Numbered from the stretch's first letter, positions 25,648 through 34,336 are shown. The stretch: 64,000 nucleotides of DNA from Hyphomicrobium sp. (GCA_016793445.1 JAEUME010000003.1:124001-188000), one strand, 5' to 3'. The notes: generated by a model not told the origin, from the letters alone. Numbers and translations are program-made.

Positions 25648-27585
25648 TTAGGCCGCGCTGGTATCGTCGGCTGGACGGCTGCGGCGGCGCGGTTGCGATC
25701 CGCTAAGGAAATTCGGCGGACGTTGGCCATTCCAACGTTGCTCGTTGCCGCCTTTCTTGTGGCCCTCTCCATGACCGTCGTGGCGATGCGGGTCTTTGCG
25801 GCCGGCGTGCATCTCCTGGCGGGGCTTTGCCTCGCCATTGTGTGGCTTGCGTGGCGCGTGACTGCTGCCGCGTGCGCCTGCACGGTGCTGTTCGGGGTGA
25901 CGACTGTCATCGCGGTGTCCGTCGTGGGAACGGTGATGCCCGCCGCGATGCCCCTCGCCGGTGCCGTGCCGGGGATGCTGGCGTTCGTCCGGCCGTCGAT
26001 GCGCCTCGTGCTTCTCAGGCCGTGTCTCCTGGCGTTGGCTGTCGGCGCCGTCGCGCTGGTCGCGTCCAAAGCCATGCGGGCGTTCGGGGCGCGGATGCGC
26101 CGCTGGCCCACGATCGGCGGGCCTTTTGCGGCCTTCGTGGCGCGGCTGCGCCGTTGCGCCGCGTTCGCGCCGGGGCTCGCCATCGCGTTCACCGCGAGGA
26201 GAGCGATCCTCGCCCTGTCTGGTGCGGGCGGCCCGGTGATCGCGTGGGTGATCGTGAGATTGATCCCGGCCACGCTCGCGGCCACGGTGCGGGCCGCCGC
26301 GATGGCCTGCGCCCTCACCGGCGTTGCGGCGGTGGTGGCCGTTGGCGTCCTCGCTCCGGCGCGGTGCGGGAGCAACGGTTTCTCCGCCAACATCGTCGAT
26401 CAATTCAATCGGCTGCTTCATGAGCTTTTCGATGGCTTTGATCTCGCCTTTTTCGGAAGGATCGCACAGTGAGATCGCGGTGCCGCTTGCTCCCTTGCGC
26501 GCGGTTCGCCCGATGCGGTGAACGTAAGTCTCGGGCTCGATGGGCATGTCGAAGTTGATGACGTGTGTCACATCAGATACGTCGATGCCGCGCGCGGCGA
26601 TGTCCGTCGCCACCAGCACGCGGACGTGTCCGGCGGAGAAGTCGCTAAGCGCGCGCTGGCGTGCATTCTGGGCTTTGTTGCCGTGAATGGCGGCAGCACC
26701 AATGCCGGCCATGCCGAGACGATCCGCGACGCGATCGGCGCCGCGCTTGGTGCGCGTGAAGACGATGACGCGCGATACAGTTTCGTCCTTCAGGATGGTG
26801 TGCAGGCGGCTCTGTTTTTCGGGCGCGCGCACGATCATCACCTTCTGCTCGATACGGTCGACGACGATCTGCTTGGAGCTCAAGTCGATGCGGTAAGGAT
26901 CGGTCAGCAGCTCGTAGGCCAAGCTGCGAATTTCCGCCGGCATCGTCGCCGATAGCATCGCGGTGCGCCGCTTGTGCGACAGGAGCGAGGCGATCTTCCG
27001 GACGTCACGGATGAAGCCCATGTCGAACATGCGGTCGGCTTCGTCCAGCACGAAGGTGCGCACGGCGCGCAGGTCGACATGGCGATCATTCACATGGTCG
27101 AGCAGGCGGCCGGGCGTGGCAACGAGAACGTGCACGCCGCGCTTGAGCGCGTGAATTTGCGGGCCCTTGCTGACGCCGCCGAGCACGACGGCGCGGCGGA
27201 TGTTCATATTCCGCGACAGGCTCGCCACTTCCTGGTCGATCTGAAGGGCAAGTTCGCGCGTCGGCGCCAAGATCAACGAGAGCGCTTCGCGCTGGTTGGG
27301 CGTGGCAGGATTGACAGCAAATTCTTGCAGGATCGGCAATACGAACGCCGCCGTCTTGCCTGAACCCGTCTCTGCGAGTGCAAGCATATCGCGGCCTTCG
27401 ATCTGGGGCGCGAGCGCGGCCTTCTGAACGGGAGTCGGAGTGGAGTAACCGCACTGGATAAGTGCGCGCGCGAGAGGCTCGGCGAAGCCGAAAGCCTCGA
27501 AGGTATCATGTGTCAAAGTGGAAAATGTCCCAAGGGCTCCGGACCTGTGCGCACCCTTTGTGCGAGGTCGCGTCCCATGGCCCAC
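25648..27585 (-). CDS. rhlE: DEAD-box RNA helicase, RhlE type, with His/Arg-rich tail
   Basis: 645 residues. The helicase core (about 25-400) has every motif: Q motif GYSTPTPVQ, LAETGSGKT (I), APTRELA (Ia), TPGRLLD (Ib), DEAD (II), SAT (III), VFTRTKRGAD (IV), ATDIAARGIDV (V) and HRIGRTAR (VI). It unwinds RNA in ribosome assembly or decay, often in the cold. The last 230 residues are almost only His, Arg, Gly, Asp, Glu and Pro (for example HGTGEGHRGGHHRSHDGHRD) and should be disordered and RNA-binding; the tail is long for the family. The ATG at 27585 is used; a TTG about 25 codons later, near the conserved HDTFEAFGF, is an alternative. Confidence 0.9.
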   Translation of the reverse strand: MGHGTRPRTKGAHRSGALGTFSTLTHDTFEAFGFAEPLARALIQCGYSTPTPVQKAALAPQIEGRDMLALAETGSGKTAAFVLPILQEFAVNPATPNQREALSLILAPTRELALQIDQEVASLSRNMNIRRAVVLGGVSKGPQIHALKRGVHVLVATPGRLLDHVNDRHVDLRAVRTFVLDEADRMFDMGFIRDVRKIASLLSHKRRTAMLSATMPAEIRSLAYELLTDPYRIDLSSKQIVVDRIEQKVMIVRAPEKQSRLHTILKDETVSRVIVFTRTKRGADRVADRLGMAGIGAAAIHGNKAQNARQRALSDFSAGHVRVLVATDIAARGIDVSDVTHVINFDMPIEPETYVHRIGRTARKGASGTAISLCDPSEKGEIKAIEKLMKQPIELIDDVGGETVAPAPRRSEDANGHHRRNAGEGAGHRGGPHRGRERGRDQSHDHPRDHRAARTRQGEDRSPRGERDGEPRRERGATAQPRHEGRKRPADRGPAAHPRPERPHGFGRDQRDGADSQRQETRPEKHEAHRRPDERQHPRHGTGEGHRGGHHRSHDGHRDDSRHPEQHRAGARGSSHAPRKPHNGEAKPRQEMHAGRKDPHRHDGHGEGHKKGGNEQRWNGQRPPNFLSGSQPRRRSRPADDTSAA

Positions 27586-27801
27586 ACCGGCGCTTTCGGG
27601 GTGTGGCCTCGTTTGTTCGGATTGATCTGGATGCAGGGTCGAGCGCGTTTGTCAAAAACGCTTTTGGTGGCACGAGGACCCGAGCGCCATCGAAGAGCAA
27701 TTGGCCGCTTATGCGCAGGCTTCGCAAGGCAAGTCAAGACAATACGGGTTTGGGCGCAGTATGCCGCGCGGGCGCCCGGGCAGGTGCCTATTTGCCGGCT
27801 T

Positions 27802-28182
27802 CTATTTGCGGCAGGGGTACACCTCCGAGAGCGCCGCGGTCATGGTCACCTTGGTCGGTTCCATCCAGCGATCGGGATGCTTCTTGGCCCAGTCCAGGTA
27901 GATCTTTGCCAGATCGTCCATGTTGTACCCGTGGGGTACGCAGAAACCATCTTCGGGCTTGGACATCTTGACGTGGGAATTGATAAACCCGGCGCAGGAT
28001 GATTTGAGCTGGATGAACTCCGGGGTGACCTGCTCGATGGGGCGTGGCAGGCCCAGGAATCTTTCGCAAAGCTCCACGAGCGCCGTTGAATCATCAGCGC
28101 AGGCGGGAAGGCTGCCCAGAGCAGTGGTGGCGAGCGCGGTCGCGCCGATCATGGCGGCAAAGCTGCGAAGCATAGGCGGCAT
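27802..28182 (-). CDS. Small periplasmic Rap1a/Tai-like protein
   Basis: 126 residues from the ATG at 28182 (MPPMLRSFAAMIGATALA), a signal peptide with cleavage near PACA/DDS. The mature domain has VELCERFLGL, LKSSCAGFINSH, DGFCVPHGYNMDDLAKIYLD and ends EVYPCRK: four cysteines in the pattern of the Rap1a/Tai family. Founding members are immunity proteins against type VI secretion amidases, but many alphaproteobacterial relatives stand alone, and no T6SS gene or effector is near, so immunity is not claimed. The 216-base gap to the helicase start (27586-27801) has no gene. Confidence 0.65.
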   Translation of the reverse strand: MPPMLRSFAAMIGATALATTALGSLPACADDSTALVELCERFLGLPRPIEQVTPEFIQLKSSCAGFINSHVKMSKPEDGFCVPHGYNMDDLAKIYLDWAKKHPDRWMEPTKVTMTAALSEVYPCRK

Positions 28183-28359
28183 AAACCCTGTCCTGACGTG
28201 ACGTTGGGAAAAGCAAAGGGGGTTCCTAGCACGCACCAGGGGTAAGGAAAACCGCAACGGAAGTCGGCATTGTCACGCGTTACAGCACTGGCGGGGACCG
28301 TCTTCCGGCGCGTGAAGTCATGATAAACGAGTCCGGTCCATCGGATGCGAGGAGACCTC

Positions 28360-29202
28360 ATGACCGCCCGACATGACGCTACGCTCACTGACCAGCAGAT
28401 TGAGAACATCGCCGCCCGTGTTCTGGCCACCTACGATGGGCGCGCGCAGATATCCTCCATCGCGGCGGAGATTCCCGGCTTCGACCTGCCGGACGCGTAC
28501 CGGGTTTGCGCTGCGGTGCGCAGCGCCCGCGAAGCCCGCGGAGAACGCGCCATTGGCCGCAAGCTCGGCTTCACAAATCGCAATATCTGGGACGAATACA
28601 AGGTCTACGCGCCGATTTGGAACTATGTCTACGACACGACGGTGCGGACCGTGTCGCCCGATGGCGCGAACTTCGACATGGGGCTGGTGGTAGAGCCCCG
28701 GCTTGAGCCGGAGATCACACTCGCCTTGCGGCGTGCGCCTCAGCCTGGCATGGATGAACGTGCGCTGATGGACTGCATTGGCTGGGTCGCACATGGATTC
28801 GAAGTCGTGCAATCGCTGTTTCCTGGCTGGCGCTTCGCGCCTGCCGACACCGTTGCCGCGTTCGGCCTGCATGGCGCTCTGCTGCTAGGGCCGCGTCATG
28901 AGGTGACAGACGGCAATCGTGATGTCTGGTTCGACCGGCTGACGCAGTTCGAAGTGGCGCTCTACCGCAACGGGGAACTGGTGGACCGCGGGTGCGCCCG
29001 CAATGTGCTCGGCGGGCCGCTTTCGGCCCTGCGCAATGTCGTCGAGGTTCTGGCCTCCGACGCCTCCAATCCACCGATCGCGGCCGGTGAATTCGTAACG
29101 ACGGGGACGATAACCCGGGCTTTCCCGATGTGCGAAGGCGATATTTGGAGGTCGGAATTCTCCGGTGCGCCGTTCGAAGGTCTGCAGCTGAAATTAGGAT
29201 GA
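28360..29202 (+). CDS. 2-keto-4-pentenoate hydratase family protein (FAH superfamily)
   Basis: 280 residues from the ATG at 28360, which follows GAGGAGACCTC; the ATG at 28345 is 5 codons upstream and less well placed. Family features: GRKLGFTNRNIWDEYKVYAP, the metal-binding acidic stretch VVEPRLEPEITLAL, GWVAHGFEVVQSLFPGW, and the C-terminal GEFVTTGTITRAFPM. Enzymes of this group hydrate 2-hydroxypenta-2,4-dienoate or decarboxylate 2-oxo acids at the end of aromatic meta-cleavage. No other catabolic gene is adjacent, so the substrate is open. A perfect palindrome overlaps its stop codon. Confidence 0.8.
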   Translation: MTARHDATLTDQQIENIAARVLATYDGRAQISSIAAEIPGFDLPDAYRVCAAVRSAREARGERAIGRKLGFTNRNIWDEYKVYAPIWNYVYDTTVRTVSPDGANFDMGLVVEPRLEPEITLALRRAPQPGMDERALMDCIGWVAHGFEVVQSLFPGWRFAPADTVAAFGLHGALLLGPRHEVTDGNRDVWFDRLTQFEVALYRNGELVDRGCARNVLGGPLSALRNVVEVLASDASNPPIAAGEFVTTGTITRAFPMCEGDIWRSEFSGAPFEGLQLKLG

Positions 29203-29214
29203 TGTCATCCTAAT
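29193..29214. promoter_or_regulatory. Perfect palindrome overlapping the hydratase stop codon
   Basis: ATTAGGATGA (29193-29202) and TCATCCTAAT (29205-29214) form a 10-bp perfect inverted repeat with a TG centre; the stop TGA is 29200-29202. There is no T-run, so it is either a weak transcript end or a protein-binding dyad. Confidence 0.45.
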
Positions 29215-29753
29215 ATAGCAAAACCGCCGCATATACGCCGGTAAAGGACGACTCGCGGCAGCGGTCAATTCGATCGATAATTGCACAACTGTTATTCCAT
29301 CTTGCGCAAATTGGCAGGATGTCCGGACCTGCCCGGGAAATGGCTGATAAATCAGCATGCCGAGATGAGTCGCTTCGGCAAAAGAGCGGCACAACCTCCT
29401 GGTTTTGCGGGGTTGCGAAAGCATTTTCCCTCAGCGCCAATATTGAAATCACATTAAGGCTTGGCAAGCGACTCCCAGTGAGCGGCTTTCGCGCGAAACC
29501 AATAGTTAGCTGCGCGGAAAGCTAACTTGAAAATTCACGGTAATCGAAATCTGAACCGAAGCTGAATTATTCGGGGATTGATTGAATGAAAATGTTTGCC
29601 AGCATTCCATCGCGCTTGTGGTCATAACGATTTTCGCAAACTAGATTCAATCATAGTCGTGGTAGTTTCACGCGATCGCATATTGATCCCCATGTATCCA
29701 ACCAGCGTTCGGTGACGAAACGAAGGATCGTTCAGCGTAGAACGAAGGAAACA
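29203..29753. other. 551-base AT-rich region without a supported gene
   Basis: Only short frames with poor ribosome sites are present. The region is clearly richer in A/T than its neighbours (for example 29520-29660). It contains an 8-bp inverted repeat, AGTTAGCT (29504-29511) and AGCTAACT (29520-29527), plus several A/T-tracts. It is most likely the control region of the regulator that starts at 29754; a small RNA cannot be excluded. Confidence 0.5.
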
Positions 29754-30677
29754 ATGCGCGGTTTTTCTCCACGACTCGTCCTTTCAAAGGAGCTCCACCC
29801 GCTTTTTGCGGGGCAGGTTGACGGCGTGCGTGCAAATTCCGCCTTTTATGAAGCCATCCGCAGGCATGCGGATGCGAGCCGGTGCGCGCCGGATTCAAAT
29901 CTAGATCCCTACTACGCCAAGCACATGGGGGATGCGGGCAATCTGCTGATTGAGGCGGTCACCTACTATCATCACCTCCTCAAGGAGAATCAAAACTTCG
30001 GCGTCGGTGCCACCTTGGGGAAGTTGCAGAAGACTGCATTCATCCACGGCTTCGCCAGCCCCAGGCGCGTGACGATATACGTCAAGCGTCTCGTGCAGAT
30101 CGGACGGCTTAGCTACAGCGAGGACGCACGCGATAGGCGCGTGCGGCGGCTCATTCCGGGACCGGAACTTTGCGCGACGGCGTTTCGCCATACCCGGGAA
30201 CTTATGCGGGCGGCCGCCATCCTGTGGCCGGGCGACGGCTACGCCGGGCGCATCGATAAAGACCAACGGTTTTTCGAAACGCTCTATACGGCCATGATCC
30301 AGCGCTACGCGGCGGGTGCCGATCCGTTGCGCCCCTTTTCGGATGTCCGGCACTTCACGTCCAAGGATGCCGGCAGCTATCTTCTCGCAGCCTTGATCTA
30401 CGGGTGCCTGCAGAACGCGAGCAAGCTCGATCCGCGGACGCAATTCGCGTTGAGCTATTCCGATGCGGCCGCAGTCAGTGGCGTTTCGCGCACCCACGTT
30501 CGTAACGTCATCGAAGCCGCCGAAGGACTTGGGCTCGTGACCAAGATGGGCGAGGGTGGCCGGTCCGTGCAGTTGACGGACAAGATGATCGAGTCCTACG
30601 AGCGCTATTTCGCCTGCGTCATGATCCTCGCCCGCGCGGCGGCCCAGGATGCGCAGGAAGCTCTCGGTGATGGCTGA
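29754..30677 (+). CDS. Putative transcriptional regulator with two winged-helix-like segments
   Basis: 307 residues from the ATG at 29754 (MRGFSPRLVLSKEL), preceded by GAAGGAAACA; a GTG at 29712 would add 14 basic residues. Two helix-turn-helix-like regions can be seen: TLGKLQKTAFIHGFASPRRV followed by VKRLVQIGRLSYSEDARDRR (recognition helix and wing), and later LSYSDAAAVSGVSRTHVRNV followed by IEAAEGLGLVTKMGEGGRS with a typical wing. This MarR/GntR-like duplication suggests DNA binding. No known family name is recognised. It stands alone behind a long AT-rich leader, as autoregulated or globally controlled genes often do. Confidence 0.6.
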   Translation: MRGFSPRLVLSKELHPLFAGQVDGVRANSAFYEAIRRHADASRCAPDSNLDPYYAKHMGDAGNLLIEAVTYYHHLLKENQNFGVGATLGKLQKTAFIHGFASPRRVTIYVKRLVQIGRLSYSEDARDRRVRRLIPGPELCATAFRHTRELMRAAAILWPGDGYAGRIDKDQRFFETLYTAMIQRYAAGADPLRPFSDVRHFTSKDAGSYLLAALIYGCLQNASKLDPRTQFALSYSDAAAVSGVSRTHVRNVIEAAEGLGLVTKMGEGGRSVQLTDKMIESYERYFACVMILARAAAQDAQEALGDG

Positions 30678-30706
30678 ACGGCGCTTGGCCGCTCCTCAAA
30701 GCAACT

Positions 30707-31651
30707 CTAGTCGAGCGCTGCAATGGCCCGCTTCAGGGCATCCGTCACGCCGGTCTCGGTCATCGCGTGTCCCGCCGCGTCGATGATTTGAAGATTGCAG
30801 CCGCGCCAAGCCGCTGCAATTGCGGCGGCAGCCGCTGGCGGGCACAGCAGGTCGTACCGGCCTTGCACGATCGTCCCGGGAATCCCCGAAAGGCTGCTGG
30901 CGTTCGATAAAAGCTGTCCTGGTGTGAGAAAGAAGTCGTGGGCGATGTAGTGCGCCTCGACGATGGGCGTCGGGGGCAGCCTTGCACCGTCCGCCATATC
31001 GTACGGCAGGGCTGCGTTCGCAGGCGTCAACTCCGAGAGTGTGCGCTCATAAGCGTTCCAGATGTGGGCCGCAGGCGCATGAATGGCAGGGTCGGGATCC
31101 TGCAATCGCTTCACGTAGGCGGCGAGTGGATCGGAGCGCTCCTCCGCGGGAAGCCAGTCGCGAAAAGCCTCATACAGCTCAGGCCGGAAGGCGCGCGGGC
31201 CTTCCACAAAGGCCCAGAAGACTTCCGCGCGGGTGCCCAGAAAGATCGCCCGAAGCACCATGCCGCTGACGCGTTCAGGGTAGGCCTGAGCATAGGCCAA
31301 CGCCAGTGTCGACCCCCATGAGCCCCCCACGATCAGCCAGCGCTCGATGCCAAAGTGCTTGCGAAGTGTTTCGATGTCGCCGACCAAGTGCGCGGTGGTG
31401 TTGTTGCGGCAGGAAAGATAGGGATGGGAACGGCCGGCCCCGCGCTGATCAAACAGAAAGGCATGATCCCGTTGCGGGTCAAAGAGTGAGCGATGGAGAG
31501 GCTGGGCGCCGCTGCCTGGACCGCCATGCAGGAACAGGCAGGGCCGGCCGCCGCGCCTGCCAACCTCCTCGGCATAGATCCAGTGACCGTCACCTACGTC
31601 GATCATGCGCGCATCGAACGGGCGCAAGGGGACACAGGCTTGTTCGTTCAT
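30707..31651 (-). CDS. pip: Proline iminopeptidase
   Basis: 314 residues, family S33. Removes N-terminal proline from peptides in the cytosol. The alpha/beta-hydrolase motifs match: oxyanion region LFLHGGPGSGAQPLHRSLFD, then DHAFLFDQRGAGRS, the nucleophile elbow VGGSWGSTLALAYAQAYP, and the C-terminal GRYDLLCPP (Asp) and AAGHAMTE (His). The length is standard. It converges on the regulator gene with a 29-base gap and is followed upstream by the DUF72 gene on the same strand. Confidence 0.92.
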   Translation of the reverse strand: MNEQACVPLRPFDARMIDVGDGHWIYAEEVGRRGGRPCLFLHGGPGSGAQPLHRSLFDPQRDHAFLFDQRGAGRSHPYLSCRNNTTAHLVGDIETLRKHFGIERWLIVGGSWGSTLALAYAQAYPERVSGMVLRAIFLGTRAEVFWAFVEGPRAFRPELYEAFRDWLPAEERSDPLAAYVKRLQDPDPAIHAPAAHIWNAYERTLSELTPANAALPYDMADGARLPPTPIVEAHYIAHDFFLTPGQLLSNASSLSGIPGTIVQGRYDLLCPPAAAAAIAAAWRGCNLQIIDAAGHAMTETGVTDALKRAIAALD

Positions 31652-31719
31652 TTGAAACCGGTTCTCGTTGGATGTTTGTTAGCCGGGAGCGAGTTTCTTA
31701 TATCAGCCAACCGGCGCAT

Positions 31720-32472
31720 TCAGCGCGCTTTTTTCAGCCGCGCGATGAGCGCGGCCGCCGCGGCGGGGTTGCGCACCTTGGCGCCTGAGATGAAATATAA
31801 GAAGACGTCGCCAGTCTCGGCCCAATTCTTGGCCTGTTTGGCGAACGCGTTCAGGCCGGCATCGGAAAAGCCCTGTTGGAGGTTCTCCTGCGAGCCCATG
31901 TGGCGCACATAGGTAAACCTGCCTGTTTTCTGGTCGATCTGCGGATGGGATGACCCGCTGGCGTAGACGATCGCGACATCGTGCGCGCGGGCCAGCTTGT
32001 AGAATTCGGGCGTTTGGAAGCTCGCGTGCCTCACCTCGATGGCGTGACGCAAGGAAAGCCCGTCTTGCGATCTGGGCAGAAGCTCGAAGAAGGCGGTGAT
32101 ATCTGCAGCATCGAACTTTTTCGTCGGCATGAGCTGCCAATTGATGGGTCCGAGCTTGTCGCCGAGCTCCGTCAGACCCTGGCTGACGAACTTGTCGATC
32201 GAGGCCTTGGCTTCGGCAAGGATCTTCCGGTTGGTGACGTAGCGCGAGCCTTTGACGGCAAACACGAAGTTCTCCGGCGTCTCGTCACGCCAGTTGCGCC
32301 AGCTTTGCGGCTTGAAGGTCGAATAGTATGTGCCGTTGATCTCTATGGAGGTCATCGCGCGCGAGGCATATTCAAGCTCGCGCTTCTGTGTCAGGCCCTC
32401 GGGGTAGAACACGCCGCGCCAGGGCTCGAACGTCCAGCCTCCAATGCCGACCCGGATTTCTCCGCCAGCCAT
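31720..32472 (-). CDS. DUF72 domain protein
   Basis: 250 residues from the ATG at 32472 (MAGGEIRVGIGGWTF); the frame extends to 32520, but GCTGGAGCACGC lies just before the chosen start. The TIM-barrel DUF72 (YecE-like) pattern is clear: IGGWTFEPWRGVFYPEGL, SIEINGTYYSTFKPQSWRNW, LPRSQDGLSLRHAIEVRHASF, and the C-terminal TYVRHMGS followed by DVFLYFISGAKVRNPAAA. The family is widespread but has no settled biochemical function. The 364-base gap 32473-32836 to the next gene has no supported feature beyond a short frame noted separately. Confidence 0.85.
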   Translation of the reverse strand: MAGGEIRVGIGGWTFEPWRGVFYPEGLTQKRELEYASRAMTSIEINGTYYSTFKPQSWRNWRDETPENFVFAVKGSRYVTNRKILAEAKASIDKFVSQGLTELGDKLGPINWQLMPTKKFDAADITAFFELLPRSQDGLSLRHAIEVRHASFQTPEFYKLARAHDVAIVYASGSSHPQIDQKTGRFTYVRHMGSQENLQQGFSDAGLNAFAKQAKNWAETGDVFLYFISGAKVRNPAAAAALIARLKKAR

Positions 32473-32836
32473 GCGTGCTCCAGCTCTGTTACGCAGCGGG
32501 CCTCGCACGATCCTGCCCACGTTGCCGCCTGCCTAACGCATCTATGTCAACGAAGCGGGCGGCGCAAGGGCCGCCCTCTCGCCGACCTGCGCCGGTCTGA
32601 GCCACATTCGGATGTGCGCCGCGCCCATCGTCGAGCTGCTTGACGGTGGCCGCGTCGAGGGGGAGGAAACGATATGACCGCGATGAGAGGTCCTTGAAGC
32701 CTTGTGCTGAAGGTTGAGGATGGAGGGCCCTTGATATGCATCCGCGAGCCGTGCTGCTGTGATGTGAGGAAATAGGTTCCCGGCTCCGGTCATTGCGTCA
32801 GGCGGGGTCTTGCGAAGCGAAGAAAGGATCTGGGTT

Positions 32837-33178
32837 GTGCTGTCGACATCTGTCAGGTTCAAGAAGGGTTTCCACGTTCTTATCGGGGACGGTCGCTCGC
32901 AGGCCGCCACACTCGTCATACAGCCGGGCGCCAAGGTCGGCGGTCCGCAAAATCGGCACGGCGGCGCGGACCAGTGGATCTATGTGGAGGATGGCGAAGG
33001 CATGGCAGAGATCGCTGGCGAGATCCTCGCCTTGGCGCGCGGCAGCCTCGTCCTCATTCAACGTGGCGAAAGCCACGGCTTCAGAAATACCGGAGAAGGC
33101 GAACTGCGCATCCTCACGTTCTATGTACCGCCTGCCTACGATGAAAACGAAAAGGAGCTGCCCGCCGGATTGCCTTGA
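32837..33178 (+). CDS. Small cupin-domain protein
   Basis: 113 residues from a GTG at 32837 (MLSTSVRFKKGFHVLIGDG), preceded by AAAGGATCTGGGTT; a TTG at 32810 is possible. It is a single cupin barrel: motif 1 is NRHGGADQWIYVEDGEGMAE and motif 2 is LVLIQRGESHGFRNTGEG, with His and Glu/Gln residues for a metal. Small single-domain cupins are very diverse (sugar isomerases, dioxygenases, binding proteins) and this one cannot be assigned further. It converges on the GFA gene with a 9-base gap. Confidence 0.7.
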   Translation: MLSTSVRFKKGFHVLIGDGRSQAATLVIQPGAKVGGPQNRHGGADQWIYVEDGEGMAEIAGEILALARGSLVLIQRGESHGFRNTGEGELRILTFYVPPAYDENEKELPAGLP

Positions 33179-33187
33179 TGGTCCCTC

Positions 33188-33580
33188 TCAGGCTTTGCTC
33201 AAGTGCTCCAGGCTCGCCGCGTTCTGCTCCCAGTTCTGCCCGTCGAAGGGTTCGATGCTCAGTGAGTGCGGTTGCGTATCAAGGCAGCGCGCGTTCACAT
33301 CGATCCCGTCGGGGTTCGAGCGCGGTGTGTAGAATGGCTTGATCCCGCATATATTGCAGAACGTGTGACGCGCAACCTTGGTGTTAAAGGCATACTCTGT
33401 AAGGTCGTCGGCGCCCCGCAGCAGCCGAAAGCGGGACTTTGGAACGATCAGGTGCAGAAAGCCGGACTTGGCGCAGATCGAACAATTGCAGTCCTGCACG
33501 GCAAGATCTTCGGGCGCCTCCACTTCGAAGGCTACGCGCCCGCAATGGCAGCTGCCGTGATAAAGCATAGTCTCATCCAA
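33188..33580 (-). CDS. GFA (CENP-V/GFA domain) zinc-binding protein
   Basis: 130 residues; the ATG at 33580 or the one four codons later (MLYHGSCHCG) may be the start. The zinc-site cysteines of the GFA family are present: GSCHCGRVAF, DCNCSICAKSGFLHLI and HTFCNICGIKPFY, with the C-terminal DVNARCLD. The family is named for a glutathione-dependent formaldehyde-activating protein, but most members, probably this one, have unknown function. Formaldehyde metabolism would fit a methylotroph, but nothing else here supports that. Confidence 0.82.
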   Translation of the reverse strand: MDETMLYHGSCHCGRVAFEVEAPEDLAVQDCNCSICAKSGFLHLIVPKSRFRLLRGADDLTEYAFNTKVARHTFCNICGIKPFYTPRSNPDGIDVNARCLDTQPHSLSIEPFDGQNWEQNAASLEHLSKA

Positions 33581-33674
33581 ACGTCAGTGCAGACGCGGCC
33601 CAGGCATGAAGATGCGATGCCCGAGCATGCTTACTGTTTCATAAGCAATGTTTCGACAACAAAGGCACCGCTAT

Positions 33675-33875
33675 CTAATCAGCCTTGTCGGCCGCGAACT
33701 CTGCTTCCAACTCCTGCTCCATGCGCACCAGATCTTCCGGTAGCGGCATGCCGAAGGCCTTGAGCTCCGACAGTTTCTCTTTGATCTGGAGGTAAAGCTC
33801 ATGAGCGTCCTCCGGCTCGTTCTGCATCGCGGTCAGCAGATATGAGATGTCGTTTTTGAGTTGGTCGAAGCTCAT
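33675..33875 (-). CDS. Small conserved-looking protein, unknown
   Basis: 66 residues, MSFDQLKNDISYLLTAMQNE at the start, continuing as two amphipathic helices (ELYLQIKEKLSELKAFGMP, EDLVRMEQELEAEFAADK). The codon use is like the surrounding genes and a perfect AGGAGG ribosome site lies 7 bases before the ATG at 33875, which is why I call it real. It is soluble, acidic and Cys-free. No function is recognised; helical hairpin proteins of this size are often chaperone-like or regulatory. Confidence 0.65.
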   Translation of the reverse strand: MSFDQLKNDISYLLTAMQNEPEDAHELYLQIKEKLSELKAFGMPLPEDLVRMEQELEAEFAADKAD

Positions 33876-34072
33876 GAATTGCCTCCTGCGATGTAATTCA
33901 ACTTAAGAATAGCATGCCCGCACGCCGCCGCGTTCACGCTTTTCTGATGAGGGGCAACAATCTGCGCCGGGCTGACTCGGGCTGGGAACCTGGCGGCGGC
34001 GGGACTAGTTTTATTCGAGGCGCGGCAAGACTGTTCAAGTAGCGAAACCGTACAAACAAAATGGAGACTGCC

Positions 34073-34336
34073 ATGGCCCGTTCTGCTTCGTCTGCCCAAC
34101 TCGAGAAGGAAGACATTCTGGCGCTTTTGAGCGATGCCGAGATCGGCAAGGTCAGCATGGCTGAAACGAAGACGTCCCTCGCCGCCGGTGAGCAGTTTGT
34201 CGATCTCGACAATCTTGCCGCCGGTGTGCAAATGGTAGAAGGCTCTGGCGCTCCCAACACACACGATCTGATCGTACGCAGTGCGGTCGGCGCGAAGACT
34301 TGGTCGAATATCGTGGAGCGGTTGAGGGCAAGTTGA
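34073..34336 (+). CDS. Small hypothetical protein
   Basis: 87 residues from the ATG at 34073 (MARSASSAQLEKEDILALL), with GGAG 6 bases before; an ATG at 34061 is too close to that site. Acidic, soluble, with helices LEKEDILALLSDAEIGKVSM and DLDNLAAGVQMVEGSG and a hydrophobic C-terminal helix (VGAKTWSNIVERLRAS). The coding character looks genuine, but I recognise no family. It precedes the dihaem cytochrome by 180 bases. Confidence 0.55.
   Translation: MARSASSAQLEKEDILALLSDAEIGKVSMAETKTSLAAGEQFVDLDNLAAGVQMVEGSGAPNTHDLIVRSAVGAKTWSNIVERLRAS

Noticed and set aside
25495..26472. 325-residue plus-strand frame rich in hydrophobic residues
   Set aside because: It lies antisense to the His/Arg-rich tail of the DEAD-box helicase; the apparent membrane-protein look comes from reading His/Arg/Gly codons backwards. 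No ribosome site precedes it.
27802..28182. Type VI secretion immunity gene
   Set aside because: The Rap1a-like fold suggests it, but no T6SS structural gene or effector is nearby, so the role is not claimed.
32542..32934. 130-residue minus-strand frame in the DUF72/cupin gap
   Set aside because: Ser/Pro/Arg-rich, no ribosome site, overlaps the cupin gene; coding character is poor.
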